A stretch of DNA of 52,897 nucleotides from an uncultured Paraburkholderia sp. (GCA_940747215.1 CALNWS010000029.1:1-52897); one strand, 5' to 3'; counted from the stretch's first letter, positions 33,823 through 44,688 are shown. Translations and numbers: made by a program. Notes: generated by a model from the sequence alone, not told the origin.

Positions 33823-34383
33823 ATGTCTGTGGCTGATATCAGGAAGGGCGCTGAACAAAAGATGCAGCGCTCCATCGACGCGTTCAATAACGAGCTGTCG
33901 AAGATCCGCACGGGTCGTGCGCACACGGGCCTGCTCGATCACATTCAGTGCGACTACTACGGTTCGCCGGTGCCCATTTCGCAGGTCGCGAATCTGACGC
34001 TGATCGACGCCCGCACGATCGGCGTGCAGCCGTGGGAAAAGAAGATGGTTCAGGTCGTCGAAAAGGCGATCCGTGAATCGGACCTTGGTCTGAACCCGGC
34101 CACGCAAGGCGACGTGATTCGCGTGCCGATGCCCGCGTTGACCGAAGAGCGCCGTCGCGAACTGACCAAAGTGGTCAAGAGCGAAGCGGAAACGGCGAAG
34201 GTCGCCGTGCGCAACCTGCGCCGCGACGCGAACGAGCAACTGAAGAAGCTCGTGAAAGACAAAGAAATTTCGGAAGACGACGAGCGTCGTGCAGGTGACG
34301 ACGTTCAGAAGCTGACGGACAAGTTCGTCGCCGAAATCGACAAGCTCGTCGTGACGAAAGAAGCTGAGATCATGACGGTCTGA
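33823..34383 (+). CDS. frr: Ribosome recycling factor
   Basis: Splits post-termination ribosomes together with EF-G. The 186-residue protein is standard length, begins [20 protein letters not shown], has the hinge segment [20 protein letters not shown], the loop [20 protein letters not shown] and the helical C-terminus [21 protein letters not shown] ribosome-binding sequence (ggaggt) sits a few bases upstream of ATG 33823. Intact, 103 bp after pyrH. Confidence 0.97.
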   Translation: MSVADIRKGAEQKMQRSIDAFNNELSKIRTGRAHTGLLDHIQCDYYGSPVPISQVANLTLIDARTIGVQPWEKKMVQVVEKAIRESDLGLNPATQGDVIRVPMPALTEERRRELTKVVKSEAETAKVAVRNLRRDANEQLKKLVKDKEISEDDERRAGDDVQKLTDKFVAEIDKLVVTKEAEIMTV

Positions 34384-34448
34384 GGCCGGCCGGCACGCAG
34401 TACCTTCACGGTTTCCATTTCTCACTTGCAGTCACAGTCCCAACGGCC

Positions 34449-35231
34449 ATGACCTACACCAGCTCAACCGTGCGCGTGCCAGATGTCGCCGCGGTGCCGC
34501 GACATATCGCGATTATCATGGACGGCAATGGCCGTTGGGCCACTCAACGGCGTCTGCCGCGTGTGGCGGGCCACACGCGCGGCGTCGACGCGGTGCGTGC
34601 GGCCGTCGAGGCATGCGCCCGCCGCGACGTCGAATATCTGACGCTGTTCGCATTCAGCTCGGAAAACTGGCGCCGTCCGAACGAGGAAGTGTCGTTCCTC
34701 ATGCGCCTGTTCGTCAGCGCGCTCGAACGCGAGATTGGCAAATTGCACGCGAACGGCATCCGTCTGCGCGTGGTCGGCGATCTTGACAAATTCGACACCC
34801 GCATTCGCGATCTGATCAAACGCGCCGAAACCAAAACGGCGCGCAATACTCGTCTCACGCTCACCATTGCCGCCAATTACGGTGGCCGCTGGGACATCAT
34901 GCAGGCCACCCGCAAGCTCGCGGAACAGTCGGCGCAGGCGGGCAAGGCAGTCGAGGTGAGCGAGGAATCGTTCGCCGAACATCTGTCCATGGCCTACGCG
35001 CCGGAGCCGGATCTCTTCATCCGCACGGGCGGCGAGCGCCGCGTCAGCAACTTCCTGCTGTGGCAGCTCGCGTATACTGAGTTCTATTTCACCGACACTT
35101 TCTGGCCTGACTTCGACGCCGACGCGCTCGGTCTCGCCATCGCATCCTACGCCGAGCGCGAACGCCGCTTCGGCCGCACCAGTGCTCAGCTCGAGCCGCA
35201 ATCGCAAAACGTCGATTCGCTTCCATGCTAA
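34449..35231 (+). CDS. uppS: Undecaprenyl diphosphate synthase (cis-prenyltransferase)
   Basis: Makes the C55 carrier lipid used for peptidoglycan and O-antigen by adding isoprene units from the Dxr pathway (dxr is two genes downstream). The 260-residue protein has [20 protein letters not shown] with the catalytic Asp, [26 protein letters not shown] and the C-terminal block [20 protein letters not shown] followed by [14 protein letters not shown]. Its stop overlaps the cdsA start by 7 bp. Intact. Confidence 0.96.
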   Translation: MTYTSSTVRVPDVAAVPRHIAIIMDGNGRWATQRRLPRVAGHTRGVDAVRAAVEACARRDVEYLTLFAFSSENWRRPNEEVSFLMRLFVSALEREIGKLHANGIRLRVVGDLDKFDTRIRDLIKRAETKTARNTRLTLTIAANYGGRWDIMQATRKLAEQSAQAGKAVEVSEESFAEHLSMAYAPEPDLFIRTGGERRVSNFLLWQLAYTEFYFTDTFWPDFDADALGLAIASYAERERRFGRTSAQLEPQSQNVDSLPC

Positions 35232-36046
35232 AAACCCGTGTTATCACGGTGATCGTCCTTCTAGCAGTGTTCCTGCCTGTCACGCTGTTCGCGCCGGTGG
35301 GCGCGTTCGGCGCGCTGATTGCTTTCGTCGTCGTGTTTGCCGCGTGGGAATGGGCGCGGCTCCTGAAACTGGGCGGCGCCGGCCCCGTCGTCTATGCGCT
35401 CGTGGCAGCGGTCGCGCTGGTCGCGAGCACGCGCCTTGGAACGGGCGTCGTCGAGCCTCGGCCGCTCTTTCAGGCGGCCGCCATATTCTGGCTGATTGCC
35501 GGTCCGTACGTGCTGCTGCGCAAGCCGACGCTCGCACAGGGCGCATGGCGTACCTTTCTGTTTTTTGCCGGAATTATGGTATTCGTCGCGTGCTGGCATG
35601 CTCTCGTCGCCGCTCGCATGCAGGGCGTGCCGTTCGTGCTGTCGCTGCTGCTATTGGTATGGTTGGCCGATATCGGTGCATACTTCTCCGGAAAAGCATT
35701 CGGAAAACATAAGCTGGTGCCTGCCATCAGTCCGGATAAAACTTGGGAGGGCGCGATCGGCGGTGGGTTGCTGGTCATGATCGTCGCGGCTGCGGCGGTC
35801 TTTTTGCATGCGTTCGAGCCGACCCTGTATTCTGCGCTGCTGGCGCAATGGGGCGCTGTCCGCACGCTGCTCGCACTGACGTTGCTGGTGGTGTTCAGCG
35901 TGGTGGGCGACCTGTTCGAATCGATGATGAAACGCCAGGCCGGCGTAAAAGATTCAAGTGGCCTGTTGCCGGGGCACGGTGGCGTGCTCGACCGCATCGA
36001 CGCATTGTTGCCGGTGCTGCCGCTTGCCATGCTGCTGCTCGGCTAG
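35225..36046 (+). CDS. cdsA: Phosphatidate cytidylyltransferase
   Basis: Integral inner-membrane enzyme producing CDP-diacylglycerol, the precursor of all phospholipids including the cardiolipin made by Cls (10090-11541). The 273-residue protein is strongly hydrophobic with about eight helices and carries the CdsA signature near the C-terminus: [20 protein letters not shown] then [17 protein letters not shown] 35225 overlaps the uppS end, implying coupling. Intact. Confidence 0.95.
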   Translation: MLKTRVITVIVLLAVFLPVTLFAPVGAFGALIAFVVVFAAWEWARLLKLGGAGPVVYALVAAVALVASTRLGTGVVEPRPLFQAAAIFWLIAGPYVLLRKPTLAQGAWRTFLFFAGIMVFVACWHALVAARMQGVPFVLSLLLLVWLADIGAYFSGKAFGKHKLVPAISPDKTWEGAIGGGLLVMIVAAAAVFLHAFEPTLYSALLAQWGAVRTLLALTLLVVFSVVGDLFESMMKRQAGVKDSSGLLPGHGGVLDRIDALLPVLPLAMLLLG

Positions 36047-36056
36047 AGAAAGAGAT

Positions 36057-37262
36057 ATGCAAAAACGTCTGACATTGCTCGGTTCCACGGGCTCGATAGG
36101 AGACAGCACGCTCGACGTCGTCGCGCGTCATCCCGAGCGCTTCTCGGTCTACGCGCTCACCGCGCATCGCAACGGCGACAAGCTCGTCGAGCAATGCCTG
36201 CGCTTTCGGCCCAAAGTGGCGGTAGTCGGCGACGCCGACACGGCGGCGCGCGTCGCCGCGAGCCTGCGCGCCGCGGGCTGCAAAACGGAAGTGACGTACG
36301 GGCAGGAAGCGCTCGTCGACGTATCGAAGAGCGAAGGTTGCGACACGATCGTGGCCGCGATCGTCGGTGCGGCGGGTCTTGCGCCGAGCTTGGCCGCCGC
36401 GCGCGCCAGCAAGCGCATCCTGCTCGCGAACAAGGAAGCGCTCGTCATGTCCGGCGCGATCTTCATGGACGCGGTGCGCGACAACGGCGCCGTGCTCCTG
36501 CCGGTCGACAGCGAACACAACGCGATTTTCCAATGCCTGCCGCGCGAAGCCGCGCTGCACGGCGGCGTTTCCAAGATCATCCTGACCGCTTCGGGCGGCC
36601 CGTTCCGCACGCGCGAACCGGCCACGCTCGTCGACGTCACGCCGGACGAAGCGTGCAAGCATCCGAACTGGGTGATGGGCCGCAAGATTTCCGTCGACTC
36701 CGCCACGATGATGAACAAAGGCCTCGAGGTAATCGAGGCGCATTGGCTGTTCAATCTGCCGGGTGAGCGTATCGACGTGCTGATTCACCCACAAAGCGTG
36801 ATCCATTCGATGGTCTCGTACGCGGACGGCTCGGTGCTCGCGCAACTCGGCAACCCCGATATGCGCACGCCAATCGCGCATGCGCTGGCGTTCCCGGATC
36901 GCGTCGATTCCGGCGTCGCACAGTTGGACCTGCTGCAGGTCGCGTCGCTCTCGTTCGAGAAGCCGGATTACACGCGTTTCCCGTGTCTCGCGCTCGCCAT
37001 GAAGGCGCTCGCCGAGGGCGTCATCGCCAGCGCGGCGCTGAATGCCGCAAACGAAGTCGCGGTCGACGCATTTTTGACGCACCGCATCGGCTTCATGGCG
37101 ATTGCGCAGGTTGTCGACTCCGTACTCAATGCGTTGCCGAATCGCAGCGCGCACGCGCTCGACGACGTGATCGAAGCGGATGCCGCCGCGCGTCGCGCCG
37201 CTGCCGAAATCATCGCGCGTCTGCCCGACGTCGCTCGTCGCATGGAACGCGCCGTCCAGTGA
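36057..37262 (+). CDS. dxr: 1-deoxy-D-xylulose 5-phosphate reductoisomerase
   Basis: First committed step of the MEP isoprenoid pathway, NADPH-dependent. The 401-residue protein has the NADPH motif [20 protein letters not shown] at the N-terminus, [11 protein letters not shown], the metal site [20 protein letters not shown], the flexible loop SGGPFRT, and [23 protein letters not shown] 36057 is chosen because the Rossmann motif begins within ten residues; the 33 codons upstream in frame lie inside cdsA. Ten bases separate it from cdsA. Intact. Confidence 0.96.
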   Translation: MQKRLTLLGSTGSIGDSTLDVVARHPERFSVYALTAHRNGDKLVEQCLRFRPKVAVVGDADTAARVAASLRAAGCKTEVTYGQEALVDVSKSEGCDTIVAAIVGAAGLAPSLAAARASKRILLANKEALVMSGAIFMDAVRDNGAVLLPVDSEHNAIFQCLPREAALHGGVSKIILTASGGPFRTREPATLVDVTPDEACKHPNWVMGRKISVDSATMMNKGLEVIEAHWLFNLPGERIDVLIHPQSVIHSMVSYADGSVLAQLGNPDMRTPIAHALAFPDRVDSGVAQLDLLQVASLSFEKPDYTRFPCLALAMKALAEGVIASAALNAANEVAVDAFLTHRIGFMAIAQVVDSVLNALPNRSAHALDDVIEADAAARRAAAEIIARLPDVARRMERAVQ

Positions 37263-37269
37263 GGCGCCT

Positions 37270-38712
37270 ATGAATCTGCTGATCGAAGTGCTCGCTTTCG
37301 CGGTGGCGATTGGCGTGCTCGTGGTCGTCCACGAATACGGGCATTACAGCATGGCGCGCCTATGCGGCGTGAAGGTGCTGCGCTTTTCGATCGGCTTCGG
37401 GAAGCCGCTGTTCCAGTGGGCGAGTCCGAAAACGGGCACCGAATGGACCGTTGCCGCGTTGCCGCTCGGCGGCTACGTCAAGATGCTGGACGAGCGCGAA
37501 ACGGGCGGTGAGCCGATTCGTGCCGAAGACCTGTCGCAGGCGTTCAATAGCAAGTCCGTATGGCAGCGCTTTGCAATCGTCGCGGCCGGACCGGTCGCCA
37601 ACTTCCTGCTTGCCATTGTGCTGTTCGGACTCGTGTTCGCTACGGGCGTGACGGAGCCGGTGGCGATCGTCGCCGCGCCCGCACCGAATACGGCGGCCGC
37701 ACTCGCGGGCTTCGACGGCGGCGAAACGATCGTGGCCGCGCGTACGTCCGACACGGGCGAGTCCGAGCCGGTGCGTTCGTGGTCCGATCTGCGCTGGAAG
37801 CTGCTTGGCGCGGCGTTCGATCACAAGCGTGTGACGTTGAGCGCGAAAGACGCGCACGGCACGTCCGACTTCCAGCTCGATCTGCGTGGCTTCACGGAAA
37901 AAGATGTCGACGACGACTTCATGTCGCGCCTCGGTTTCGAACCGGGCGGCGGCAAGCTGATCGTCGCGGGCATGCAGCCGGGCAGCGCGGCGCAGAAAGC
38001 GGGGCTCGCCGCGGGCGATCGTCTGCGTGCGGTCGACGGCATTCCGACGGATAGCGCGACCGCATTCATTGCGTACGTGAAGTCGCATGCGGGGCAGCCG
38101 GTCACGTTGCGGGTCGAGCGCGCAGTGAAGGGCGCGCAAGGCCAGACGCAGGGTCAACCACAAGCGCAAGCACAAGGCGCTGCGCAGGACGGCGGCCGTC
38201 TCGAAGACCTCCGCATCGTGCCGCAATCGCAGCGCGATGAAACGAGCGGTAAGCAGATCGGCCGCGTCGGTGCGGAACTCGCCACGCAGGTGCCGTCTAT
38301 AGATGTGCGCTACGGTCCGATCGAAAGCCTGCGGCTCGGTGCGCATCGCACGTGGGAACTCGCGGTGTATTCGGTGCGCATGTTCGGGCGGATGATCGTC
38401 GGCGAGGCTTCGCTGAAAAATCTTTCGGGTCCCGTAACGATTGCCGATTATGCAGGAAAGAGCGCACGTCTAGGTCCTTCTGCGTTTTTGTCGTTCCTAG
38501 CCCTTGTCAGTATTAGCCTCGGCGTACTGAACCTGCTACCGATTCCGGTATTGGACGGGGGTCATCTGTTATATTATTCGGTTGAAGCCGTGACCGGTAA
38601 AGTTGTCTCCGATCGCTGGCAACTCGTTTTTCAGAGGGCGGGTCTCGCCTGCATCGTTGCATTGTCGGCGATTGCGCTGTTCAATGATCTGGCTCGTTTA
38701 ATCCATTTTTAA
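37270..38712 (+). CDS. rseP: RIP metalloprotease RseP (site-2 protease)
   Basis: Inner-membrane zinc protease that cuts anti-sigma factor RseA and leftover signal peptides. The 480-residue protein has the HExxH motif in VVVHEYGHYSMARLCGVKVL (residues about 18-37), the GFGKPLFQW segment, PDZ domains in the middle (GGGKLIVAGMQPGSAAQKAG), and the C-terminal catalytic NLLPIPVLDGGHLLYY. Residues about 285-310 are a Gln/Ala-rich insert (GQTQGQPQAQAQGAAQ) within the second PDZ region, probably a lineage-specific linker. ATG 37270 follows the dxr stop by 7 bp. Intact. Confidence 0.95.
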   Translation: MNLLIEVLAFAVAIGVLVVVHEYGHYSMARLCGVKVLRFSIGFGKPLFQWASPKTGTEWTVAALPLGGYVKMLDERETGGEPIRAEDLSQAFNSKSVWQRFAIVAAGPVANFLLAIVLFGLVFATGVTEPVAIVAAPAPNTAAALAGFDGGETIVAARTSDTGESEPVRSWSDLRWKLLGAAFDHKRVTLSAKDAHGTSDFQLDLRGFTEKDVDDDFMSRLGFEPGGGKLIVAGMQPGSAAQKAGLAAGDRLRAVDGIPTDSATAFIAYVKSHAGQPVTLRVERAVKGAQGQTQGQPQAQAQGAAQDGGRLEDLRIVPQSQRDETSGKQIGRVGAELATQVPSIDVRYGPIESLRLGAHRTWELAVYSVRMFGRMIVGEASLKNLSGPVTIADYAGKSARLGPSAFLSFLALVSISLGVLNLLPIPVLDGGHLLYYSVEAVTGKVVSDRWQLVFQRAGLACIVALSAIALFNDLARLIHF

Positions 38713-38779
38713 AGTGTCTGGCGGCGTTCACGATGGCGACCGTCTGACCTGATGCAGCTATACACACTGGGGAAGCACG

Positions 38780-41092
38780 TTGTTTAAACCTCATCGCTTT
38801 GTTCCAAAGACGGTTATAGCCGCGGCCTTCGCCGCGCATGGGCTGGCTGCTCACGCAACGACGCCTTTTGTGGTGCAAGACATCCGGATCGAGGGATTGC
38901 AACGCGTCGAACCAGGTACCGTGTTCGCGTACCTGTCCATCAAGCAAGGCGATACCTTCTCAGACGACAAGGCATCCGAAGCTATCCGTGCACTCTATGC
39001 CACGGGCTTTTTCAACGACGTTAAGATCGCGACCGAAGGCAATGTCGTCATCGTGCAGGTGCTGGAACGTCCTGCTATCGGCACGATCGACTTCGCAGGC
39101 ATTCACGAATTCGACAAGGACAATCTGACTAAGGCGCTGCGCGCGGTCGGTTTGTCGCAAGGCCGTTATTACGACAAGGCGCTTGTCGACAAGGCCGAAC
39201 AGGAACTGAAGCGTCAGTACCTCACGCGCGGTTACTATGCGGCCGAAGTCACCACCACCATTACGCCGATCGACCGCAACCGCGTCTCGGTGCTGTTCTC
39301 GGTGGCAGAAGGTCCGAGCGCGAAGATCCGCCAGATCAACTTCATCGGCAATAAGGCGTTCAGCACCGGCACGCTGCGCGATGAAATGCAACTGTCCACG
39401 CCGAACTGGTTCTCGTGGTACACGAAGAATGACCTGTACGCGAAAGACAAGCTCACCGGCGACCTCGAAAACATCCGCTCGTATTACCTGAATCGCGGCT
39501 ATCTCGAGTTCAGCATCGAATCGACCCAGGTGTCGATCACGCCGGACAAGAAGGACATGTACCTCACGGTGACGCTGCACGAAGGCGAGCCGTACACGAT
39601 CAACAGTATCAAGCTGGCGGGCAATCTGCTCGATCGCGAGCCGGAGCTCGCCAAGCTCATCAAGATCAAACCGGGTGACCGTTTCTCGGCTGAAAAGCTG
39701 CAGTTCACCACCAAGGCTATCGTCGACAAGCTCGGCGAATATGGCTACGCATTCGCCACCGTCAACGCGCAGCCGCAGATCGATCAGGAACATCACAAGG
39801 TCGACCTCACGCTGCAGGTCGATCCGAGCCGCCGCGTGTACGTGCGCCGCATCAACGTCGTGGGCAACACCCGTACGCGTGACGAAGTAGTGCGTCGTGA
39901 AATGCGCCAGCTCGAAAGCTCGTGGTTCGATTCGAACCGCCTCGCGTTGTCGAAAGACCGTATCAACCGTCTCGGCTACTTCACCGACGTGGACGTGACC
40001 ACGGTGCCGGTGGAAGGCACACCGGATCAGGTGGACGTCGACGTGAAGGTGGCAGAAAAGCCGACGGGCGCGATCACGCTGGGTGCGGGCTTCTCGTCGA
40101 CCGACAAGGTGGTGCTCTCGGCAGGTGTCTCGCAGGACAACGTGTTCGGTTCGGGTACGAGCCTTTCGGTGAACGTCAACACCGCGAAGACGTACCGTAC
40201 GTTGACGGTCACGCAGGTCGATCCGTACTTCACGGTCGATGGCATCAAGCGTATTACCGACGTCTACTACCGCACGTATCAGCCGCTCTATTACTCCACG
40301 GACTCGAGCTTCAAGATCGTGACCGTGGGTGGCGACCTCAAGTTCGGTATTCCGTTCTCCGAAGTCGACACCGTGTACTTCGGTGCAGGCCTCGAGCAGA
40401 ACCAGCTGGATATCGACGCGAATACGCCGGCGTCGTACAAGCAGTACGTGCAGGACTTTGGTCGCGTATCGAACAACGTGCCGATCACTGTGGGCTGGTC
40501 GCGCGATGCGCGTGACAGCGCGCTGGTGCCGAGCCGCGGTTACTTCACGCAGGCAAACGCCGAATACGGCACGCCGATCGGCGGCACACAGTACTACAAG
40601 GCCAACATCAACGCACAGTACTATTACTCGTTTGCGCGCGGCTTCGTGTTGGGCTTCAACTTCCAGGGCGGTTACGGTAACGGCCTCGGCGGCAAGCCTT
40701 ATCCGATCTTCAAGAACTACTATGGGGGCGGTATCGGTTCGGTGCGTGGCTACGAGCCGAGTTCGCTGGGTCCGCGTGACAAGACTACGAATGACCCGAT
40801 CGGCGGCTCGAAGCTGCTCGTCGGCAACATCGAGCTGACGTTCCCGCTGCCCGGCACGGGTTACGATCGCACGCTGCGCGTCTTCACGTTCTTGGATGCG
40901 GGTAACGTCTGGGCAGACGCAAGCTCCGCGGCCAACTCGGTCGGTGCGAACGGCCTGCGCTATGGCTACGGTGTCGGTCTCGCGTGGATCTCGCCGATCG
41001 GCCCGCTCAAGCTGAGCTTGGGCTTCCCGCTTGTGAAGCACACTGGCGACCAGTATCAGAAGTTCCAGTTCCAGATCGGTACAGCGTTCTGA
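38780..41092 (+). CDS. bamA: Outer-membrane protein assembly factor BamA
   Basis: Central beta-barrel of the BAM complex that inserts outer-membrane proteins. The 770-residue protein starts at TTG 38780 behind ggggaag, has a signal peptide (FVPKTVIAAAFAAHGLAAHA, cleavage near residue 26), five POTRA domains (first FVVQDIRIEGLQRVEPGTVF, last VYVRRINVVGNTRTRDEVVR), then the barrel with the lid-lock motif GGGIGSVRGYEPSSLGPRD and the C-terminal phenylalanine signal QFQIGTAF. An inter-gene hairpin (9-bp stem, 41099-41107 with 41120-41128) separates it from skp. Intact. Confidence 0.96.
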   Translation: MFKPHRFVPKTVIAAAFAAHGLAAHATTPFVVQDIRIEGLQRVEPGTVFAYLSIKQGDTFSDDKASEAIRALYATGFFNDVKIATEGNVVIVQVLERPAIGTIDFAGIHEFDKDNLTKALRAVGLSQGRYYDKALVDKAEQELKRQYLTRGYYAAEVTTTITPIDRNRVSVLFSVAEGPSAKIRQINFIGNKAFSTGTLRDEMQLSTPNWFSWYTKNDLYAKDKLTGDLENIRSYYLNRGYLEFSIESTQVSITPDKKDMYLTVTLHEGEPYTINSIKLAGNLLDREPELAKLIKIKPGDRFSAEKLQFTTKAIVDKLGEYGYAFATVNAQPQIDQEHHKVDLTLQVDPSRRVYVRRINVVGNTRTRDEVVRREMRQLESSWFDSNRLALSKDRINRLGYFTDVDVTTVPVEGTPDQVDVDVKVAEKPTGAITLGAGFSSTDKVVLSAGVSQDNVFGSGTSLSVNVNTAKTYRTLTVTQVDPYFTVDGIKRITDVYYRTYQPLYYSTDSSFKIVTVGGDLKFGIPFSEVDTVYFGAGLEQNQLDIDANTPASYKQYVQDFGRVSNNVPITVGWSRDARDSALVPSRGYFTQANAEYGTPIGGTQYYKANINAQYYYSFARGFVLGFNFQGGYGNGLGGKPYPIFKNYYGGGIGSVRGYEPSSLGPRDKTTNDPIGGSKLLVGNIELTFPLPGTGYDRTLRVFTFLDAGNVWADASSAANSVGANGLRYGYGVGLAWISPIGPLKLSLGFPLVKHTGDQYQKFQFQIGTAF

Positions 41093-41153
41093 TCTGGCGG
41101 CTGGCGGCCCTTCGCAGGTCCGCCAGCCAAACAACAGTATCGAGAGGATGACC

Positions 41154-41675
41154 TTGCTAACCGGTATGTTTTCGAAACGTGTGGCGCGTGCGGTGGCGCT
41201 GGCAATGACGCTCGGCGTCGGGGTCGCGCACGCGCAGGAAGCCAAGATAGCCGCGGTGAATTCGGACCGTATCCTGCGGGAATCCGCAGCGGCGAAGGCT
41301 GCGCAGGTCAAGCTCGAGGCCGAGTTCGCCAAGCGTGACAAAGACCTCGCAGACATGGCGCAGAAGCTGAAGTCCATGTCCGATTCGCTCGATAAGAACG
41401 GCGCTTCGATGTCGCCGGCCGATCGCGCGCAGAAGCAGCGCGACCTGTCGCAACTCGACACGGACTTCCAGCGCAAGCAGCGCGAGTTTCGGGAAGATCT
41501 GAACCAGCGTCGTAACGAAGAACTGGCCGCAGTGCTCGACCGCGCGAACAAGATGATCAAGCAGATCGCCGAGCAGCAGCATTACGACCTGATCGTGCAG
41601 GAAGCGGTGTACGTGAGCCCGCGCATCGACATTACGGATCAGGTGCTCAAGGCGTTGGCCGCTTCGGGTAACTGA
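41154..41675 (+). CDS. skp: Periplasmic chaperone Skp (OmpH)
   Basis: Periplasmic trimeric chaperone that carries unfolded outer-membrane proteins to BamA. The protein of about 173 residues has a signal peptide (RVARAVALAMTLGVGVAHA ending at AHA-QEAKIAAVN), the conserved KIAAVNSDRILRES start of the mature form, a long Lys/Glu/Gln-rich coiled coil (residues about 45-130) and the end YDLIVQEAVYVSPRIDITDQ. I favour TTG 41154 because the gagagg sequence at 41142-41147 is 6 nt away; ATG 41148 directly touches that sequence and ATG 41166 is an alternative. Intact. Confidence 0.9.
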   Translation: MLTGMFSKRVARAVALAMTLGVGVAHAQEAKIAAVNSDRILRESAAAKAAQVKLEAEFAKRDKDLADMAQKLKSMSDSLDKNGASMSPADRAQKQRDLSQLDTDFQRKQREFREDLNQRRNEELAAVLDRANKMIKQIAEQQHYDLIVQEAVYVSPRIDITDQVLKALAASGN

Positions 41676-41808
41676 GTGCCTGAAATGACCGCACCGGGCG
41701 TGAGCGGGCGCGCGTTGCTGGATTTTCGAATCAACAAGATGGACTGAATTGCGAATCGGAGCGGGCGTCAGGAGCGCTGGCTTCGGTCGGGTTGCAGGAG
41801 TTGCATGG

Positions 41809-41842
41809 GATCGGAGTAGGCGCTTCAGCGCCTACTCCGATC
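41809..41842 (+). repeat. Perfect 16-bp inverted repeat before lpxD
   Basis: gatcggagtaggcgct (41809-41824) is followed after only 2 nt by its exact reverse complement (41827-41842). The RNA hairpin would end 4 nt before the AAGGAG of lpxD (41847-41852). There is no T-tract, so this is not an ordinary terminator. Possible roles are control of lpxD translation, mRNA stabilisation of upstream skp-bamA, or a dispersed repeat element. Confidence 0.9.
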
Positions 41843-41863
41843 GACAAAGGAGACAGTACTGGT

Positions 41864-42964
41864 ATGGCTTTTACGCTCGAGGACATCGTCCAACGATTCG
41901 GCGGTCAAGTAGTCGGCAATGGTTCGCAGCGTGTCGGCAGTCTCGCGCCGCTCGACCAGGCAGGCCCGGATCAACTGGCGTTCCTCGCCAACCCGAAATA
42001 CCTCGCGCAGGTCGAAACGACCCGCGCAGGCGCGGTGTTGATCAATTCCGACGACCTCGACAAGCTCACATCGCGCGATGGTCGTAACTTCATCGTCACG
42101 CCGAATCCGTACGCTTACTTCGCGCGCGTCACCCAGACCTTCATAGACATGGCCGCACCGAAGCTGGTTCCCGGCGTCCATGTGAGCGCAACCGTCGACC
42201 CGAGCGCGAAAGTCGCCGCCAGCGCGGTGATCGGTCCGCGCGTCACGGTCGAGGCAGGCGCGGTGATCGGCGAAAACGTGCGGCTCGACGCCGGTGTGTT
42301 CGTCGGGCGCGGCACACGCGTGGGCGACGGCACGCATCTGTATCCCAACGTCACCATGTATCACGGCTGCAAGCTCGCCGAGCGCGTCATCGTTCAGGCG
42401 GGCACCGTGATCGGCTCGGACGGCTTCGGCTTCGCACCGGACTTCGTCGGCGAAGGCGATGCGCGCACGGGCAGCTGGGTCAAGATTCCGCAAGTAGGGG
42501 GGGTGTCGATTGCGGCCGACGTCGAAATCGGCGCTAATACCACGATCGACCGTGGCGCAATGGCCGACACGATCATCGAAGAGTGCGTGAAGATCGATAA
42601 TCTCGTGCAGATCGGTCACAACTGCAAAGTCGGCGCCTATACGGTGATCGCCGGTTGCGCGGGTATCGCGGGCAGCACGACCATCGGCCGCCACTGCATG
42701 ATCGGCGGCGCGGTGGGCATTGCGGGGCACGTTACACTTGCCGACTACGTGATCGTCACGGCGAAGTCGGGCGTCTCTAAGTCGCTGCTGAAGCCCGGCA
42801 TGTACACCAGTGCGTTCCCGGCCGTGAATCACGCGGACTGGAACAAGAGCGCCGCCTTGCTGCGTAACATCGACAAGCTGCGCGATCGCATCAAGGCGCT
42901 TGAAAACGAAGGCGCGCAAGCGTCGTCAGGCGCCAAAAGCAACTCGGCAGGCGACAAAGCCTGA
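41864..42964 (+). CDS. lpxD: UDP-3-O-(3-hydroxyacyl)glucosamine N-acyltransferase
   Basis: Third step of lipid A synthesis, adding an N-linked hydroxyacyl chain from ACP. The 366-residue protein has the N-terminal uridine-binding domain ([40 protein letters not shown]) and a left-handed beta-helix with hexapeptide repeats and catalytic-histidine region [20 protein letters not shown], then [23 protein letters not shown] 41864 is the family start; 24 in-frame codons upstream fall in the inverted repeat. Intact; the Ser/Ala-rich tail is not conserved. Confidence 0.95.
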   Translation: MAFTLEDIVQRFGGQVVGNGSQRVGSLAPLDQAGPDQLAFLANPKYLAQVETTRAGAVLINSDDLDKLTSRDGRNFIVTPNPYAYFARVTQTFIDMAAPKLVPGVHVSATVDPSAKVAASAVIGPRVTVEAGAVIGENVRLDAGVFVGRGTRVGDGTHLYPNVTMYHGCKLAERVIVQAGTVIGSDGFGFAPDFVGEGDARTGSWVKIPQVGGVSIAADVEIGANTTIDRGAMADTIIEECVKIDNLVQIGHNCKVGAYTVIAGCAGIAGSTTIGRHCMIGGAVGIAGHVTLADYVIVTAKSGVSKSLLKPGMYTSAFPAVNHADWNKSAALLRNIDKLRDRIKALENEGAQASSGAKSNSAGDKA

Positions 42965-43236
42965 GGCGGCAACGCATTTCGCGCAGCATTGGCCGGGCAA
43001 CGCGCGGCCACCGCGTAAAATAGCGTACAGGCAGAACCCAGCAATCAGCCGTAACGAACGCAGCAAACAAGCACAGCAAACATGTAGCAAGCAACACCGC
43101 CGGCTATCACAGCCGGTTGCCGCGACCGGATGGCAATGCCGCCGGTCACGGCGAAAAACGGCAGCACGCTTGAACAACCCGCCTGCACCAGCATTCGCAG
43201 TCGTCATCGCGCAGTCAATGCGTGAGCAGAAACACC

Positions 43237-43701
43237 ATGAGCACCAAAAAAATCAATCTCGAAATTCATAAGATTCTCACGCTTCTGCCGCATCGTTACC
43301 CGATCCTGCTGGTCGACCGGGTGCTCGAACTCGAGCCGCACAAGAGCATCAAAGCGTTGAAGAACGTGTCGATCAATGAGCCTTATTTTCAGGGTCACTT
43401 CCCGACGCGTCCCGTGATGCCCGGCGTGCTGATTCTCGAAGCGCTTGCGCAGACGGCCGCGCTGCTCACGTTCTCGGAAGAGCCGAGCGATCCGTCGAAC
43501 ACGCTGTATCTGTTCGTCGGTATCGACAATGCGCGCTTCAAGCGCGTCGTGGAGCCGGGCGACCAGTTGATGCTGAACTGCACGTTCGAGCGTCACATGC
43601 GCGGCATCTGGAAGTTCAAGGCACGCGCTGAAGTGGATGGCGTCGTAGCAGCTGAAGCCGACCTGATGTGCGCGGTGCGGCACACGGATAAGGACGCGTG
43701 A
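43237..43701 (+). CDS. fabZ: 3-hydroxyacyl-ACP dehydratase FabZ
   Basis: Dehydrates hydroxyacyl-ACP in fatty acid elongation and competes with LpxA for hydroxymyristoyl-ACP, which makes its place among lpx genes sensible. The 154-residue hot-dog-fold protein has [20 protein letters not shown], the active-site histidine in [20 protein letters not shown] and the catalytic glutamate in the following helix. ATG 43237 gives [14 protein letters not shown]; five in-frame codons upstream are not conserved. The 272-bp gap before it contains no gene. Intact. Confidence 0.95.
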   Translation: MSTKKINLEIHKILTLLPHRYPILLVDRVLELEPHKSIKALKNVSINEPYFQGHFPTRPVMPGVLILEALAQTAALLTFSEEPSDPSNTLYLFVGIDNARFKRVVEPGDQLMLNCTFERHMRGIWKFKARAEVDGVVAAEADLMCAVRHTDKDA

Positions 43702-43896
43702 GTCAGCGGCCGCCGCGCGTCGCCGTGTAACTGGCGACGCCGGGCGGCAAGCGGCTGCGACGTGATCGTGGGCACACGGGGCGAGGTCACACTGCTTGTG
43801 GCCACGACCGTTGGTCCTCGTGGTCCCGGCAGTCGCAGCAGCCGCGCATTGCGCGCGGCCATCCAGACAACGCAACAGAATCAGAAGCGAGGACGC

Positions 43897-44685
43897 ATGA
43901 GCAGGATTCATCCCACTGCGATCGTCGAACTCGGCGCACAGCTCGACGAGACCGTCGAGATCGGCCCCTACGCCGTCATTTGCGCACATGTCACGCTCGG
44001 CGCGCGAACCACGGTCGGTTCGCACAGCGTGATCGAAGGCCACACGACTCTCGGCGAAGACAACCGGATCGGCCACTTTGCATCGGTCGGCGGCCGTCCG
44101 CAGGATATGAAGTACAAGGACGAATCCACGCGGCTCGTCATCGGTAACCGCAACACCATCCGCGAATTCACCACGATCCACACCGGCACGACCCAGGACG
44201 CGGGCGTCACCACGCTCGGCGACGACAACTGGATCATGGCGTACGTGCACATTGGCCACGATTGCCACGTCGGCAATAACGTCATCCTGTCGAGCAACGT
44301 ACAGATGGCCGGCCACGTCACGATCGGCGACCATGCGATCGTCGGCGGCATGTCGGGCGTGCACCAGTTCGTGCGCATCGGCGCGCATTCGATGCTGGGC
44401 GGCGCTTCGGCGCTCGTGCAGGACATTCCGCCGTACGTGATCGCGGCAGGCAACAAGGCCGAGCCGCACGGCATCAATGTCGAAGGCTTGCGCCGCCGCG
44501 GCTTCTCGGCCGACGCCATTTCGGCGCTGCGCTCGGCGTATCGCATGTTGTACAAGAATGGCCTGTCGCTCGAAGAGGCGAAGGTGCAGTTGCGCGAACT
44601 GGCCACGGCGGGCGGCGACGGCGATGCGGCGGTGCAAACGCTGCTCGCGTTCGTCGAAACGTCGCAACGCGGCATCATCCGCTAA
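43897..44685 (+). CDS. lpxA: UDP-N-acetylglucosamine acyltransferase
   Basis: First step of lipid A synthesis. The 262-residue protein starts [20 protein letters not shown], continues as a beta-helix of hexapeptide repeats with the catalytic-histidine region [20 protein letters not shown] and [20 protein letters not shown], and a C-terminal helical part ([20 protein letters not shown]). ATG 43897 is chosen at the conserved start; 45 upstream in-frame codons are low-complexity. lpxB follows after 3 bp. Intact. Confidence 0.96.
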   Translation: MSRIHPTAIVELGAQLDETVEIGPYAVICAHVTLGARTTVGSHSVIEGHTTLGEDNRIGHFASVGGRPQDMKYKDESTRLVIGNRNTIREFTTIHTGTTQDAGVTTLGDDNWIMAYVHIGHDCHVGNNVILSSNVQMAGHVTIGDHAIVGGMSGVHQFVRIGAHSMLGGASALVQDIPPYVIAAGNKAEPHGINVEGLRRRGFSADAISALRSAYRMLYKNGLSLEEAKVQLRELATAGGDGDAAVQTLLAFVETSQRGIIR

Positions 44686-44688
44686 CCG

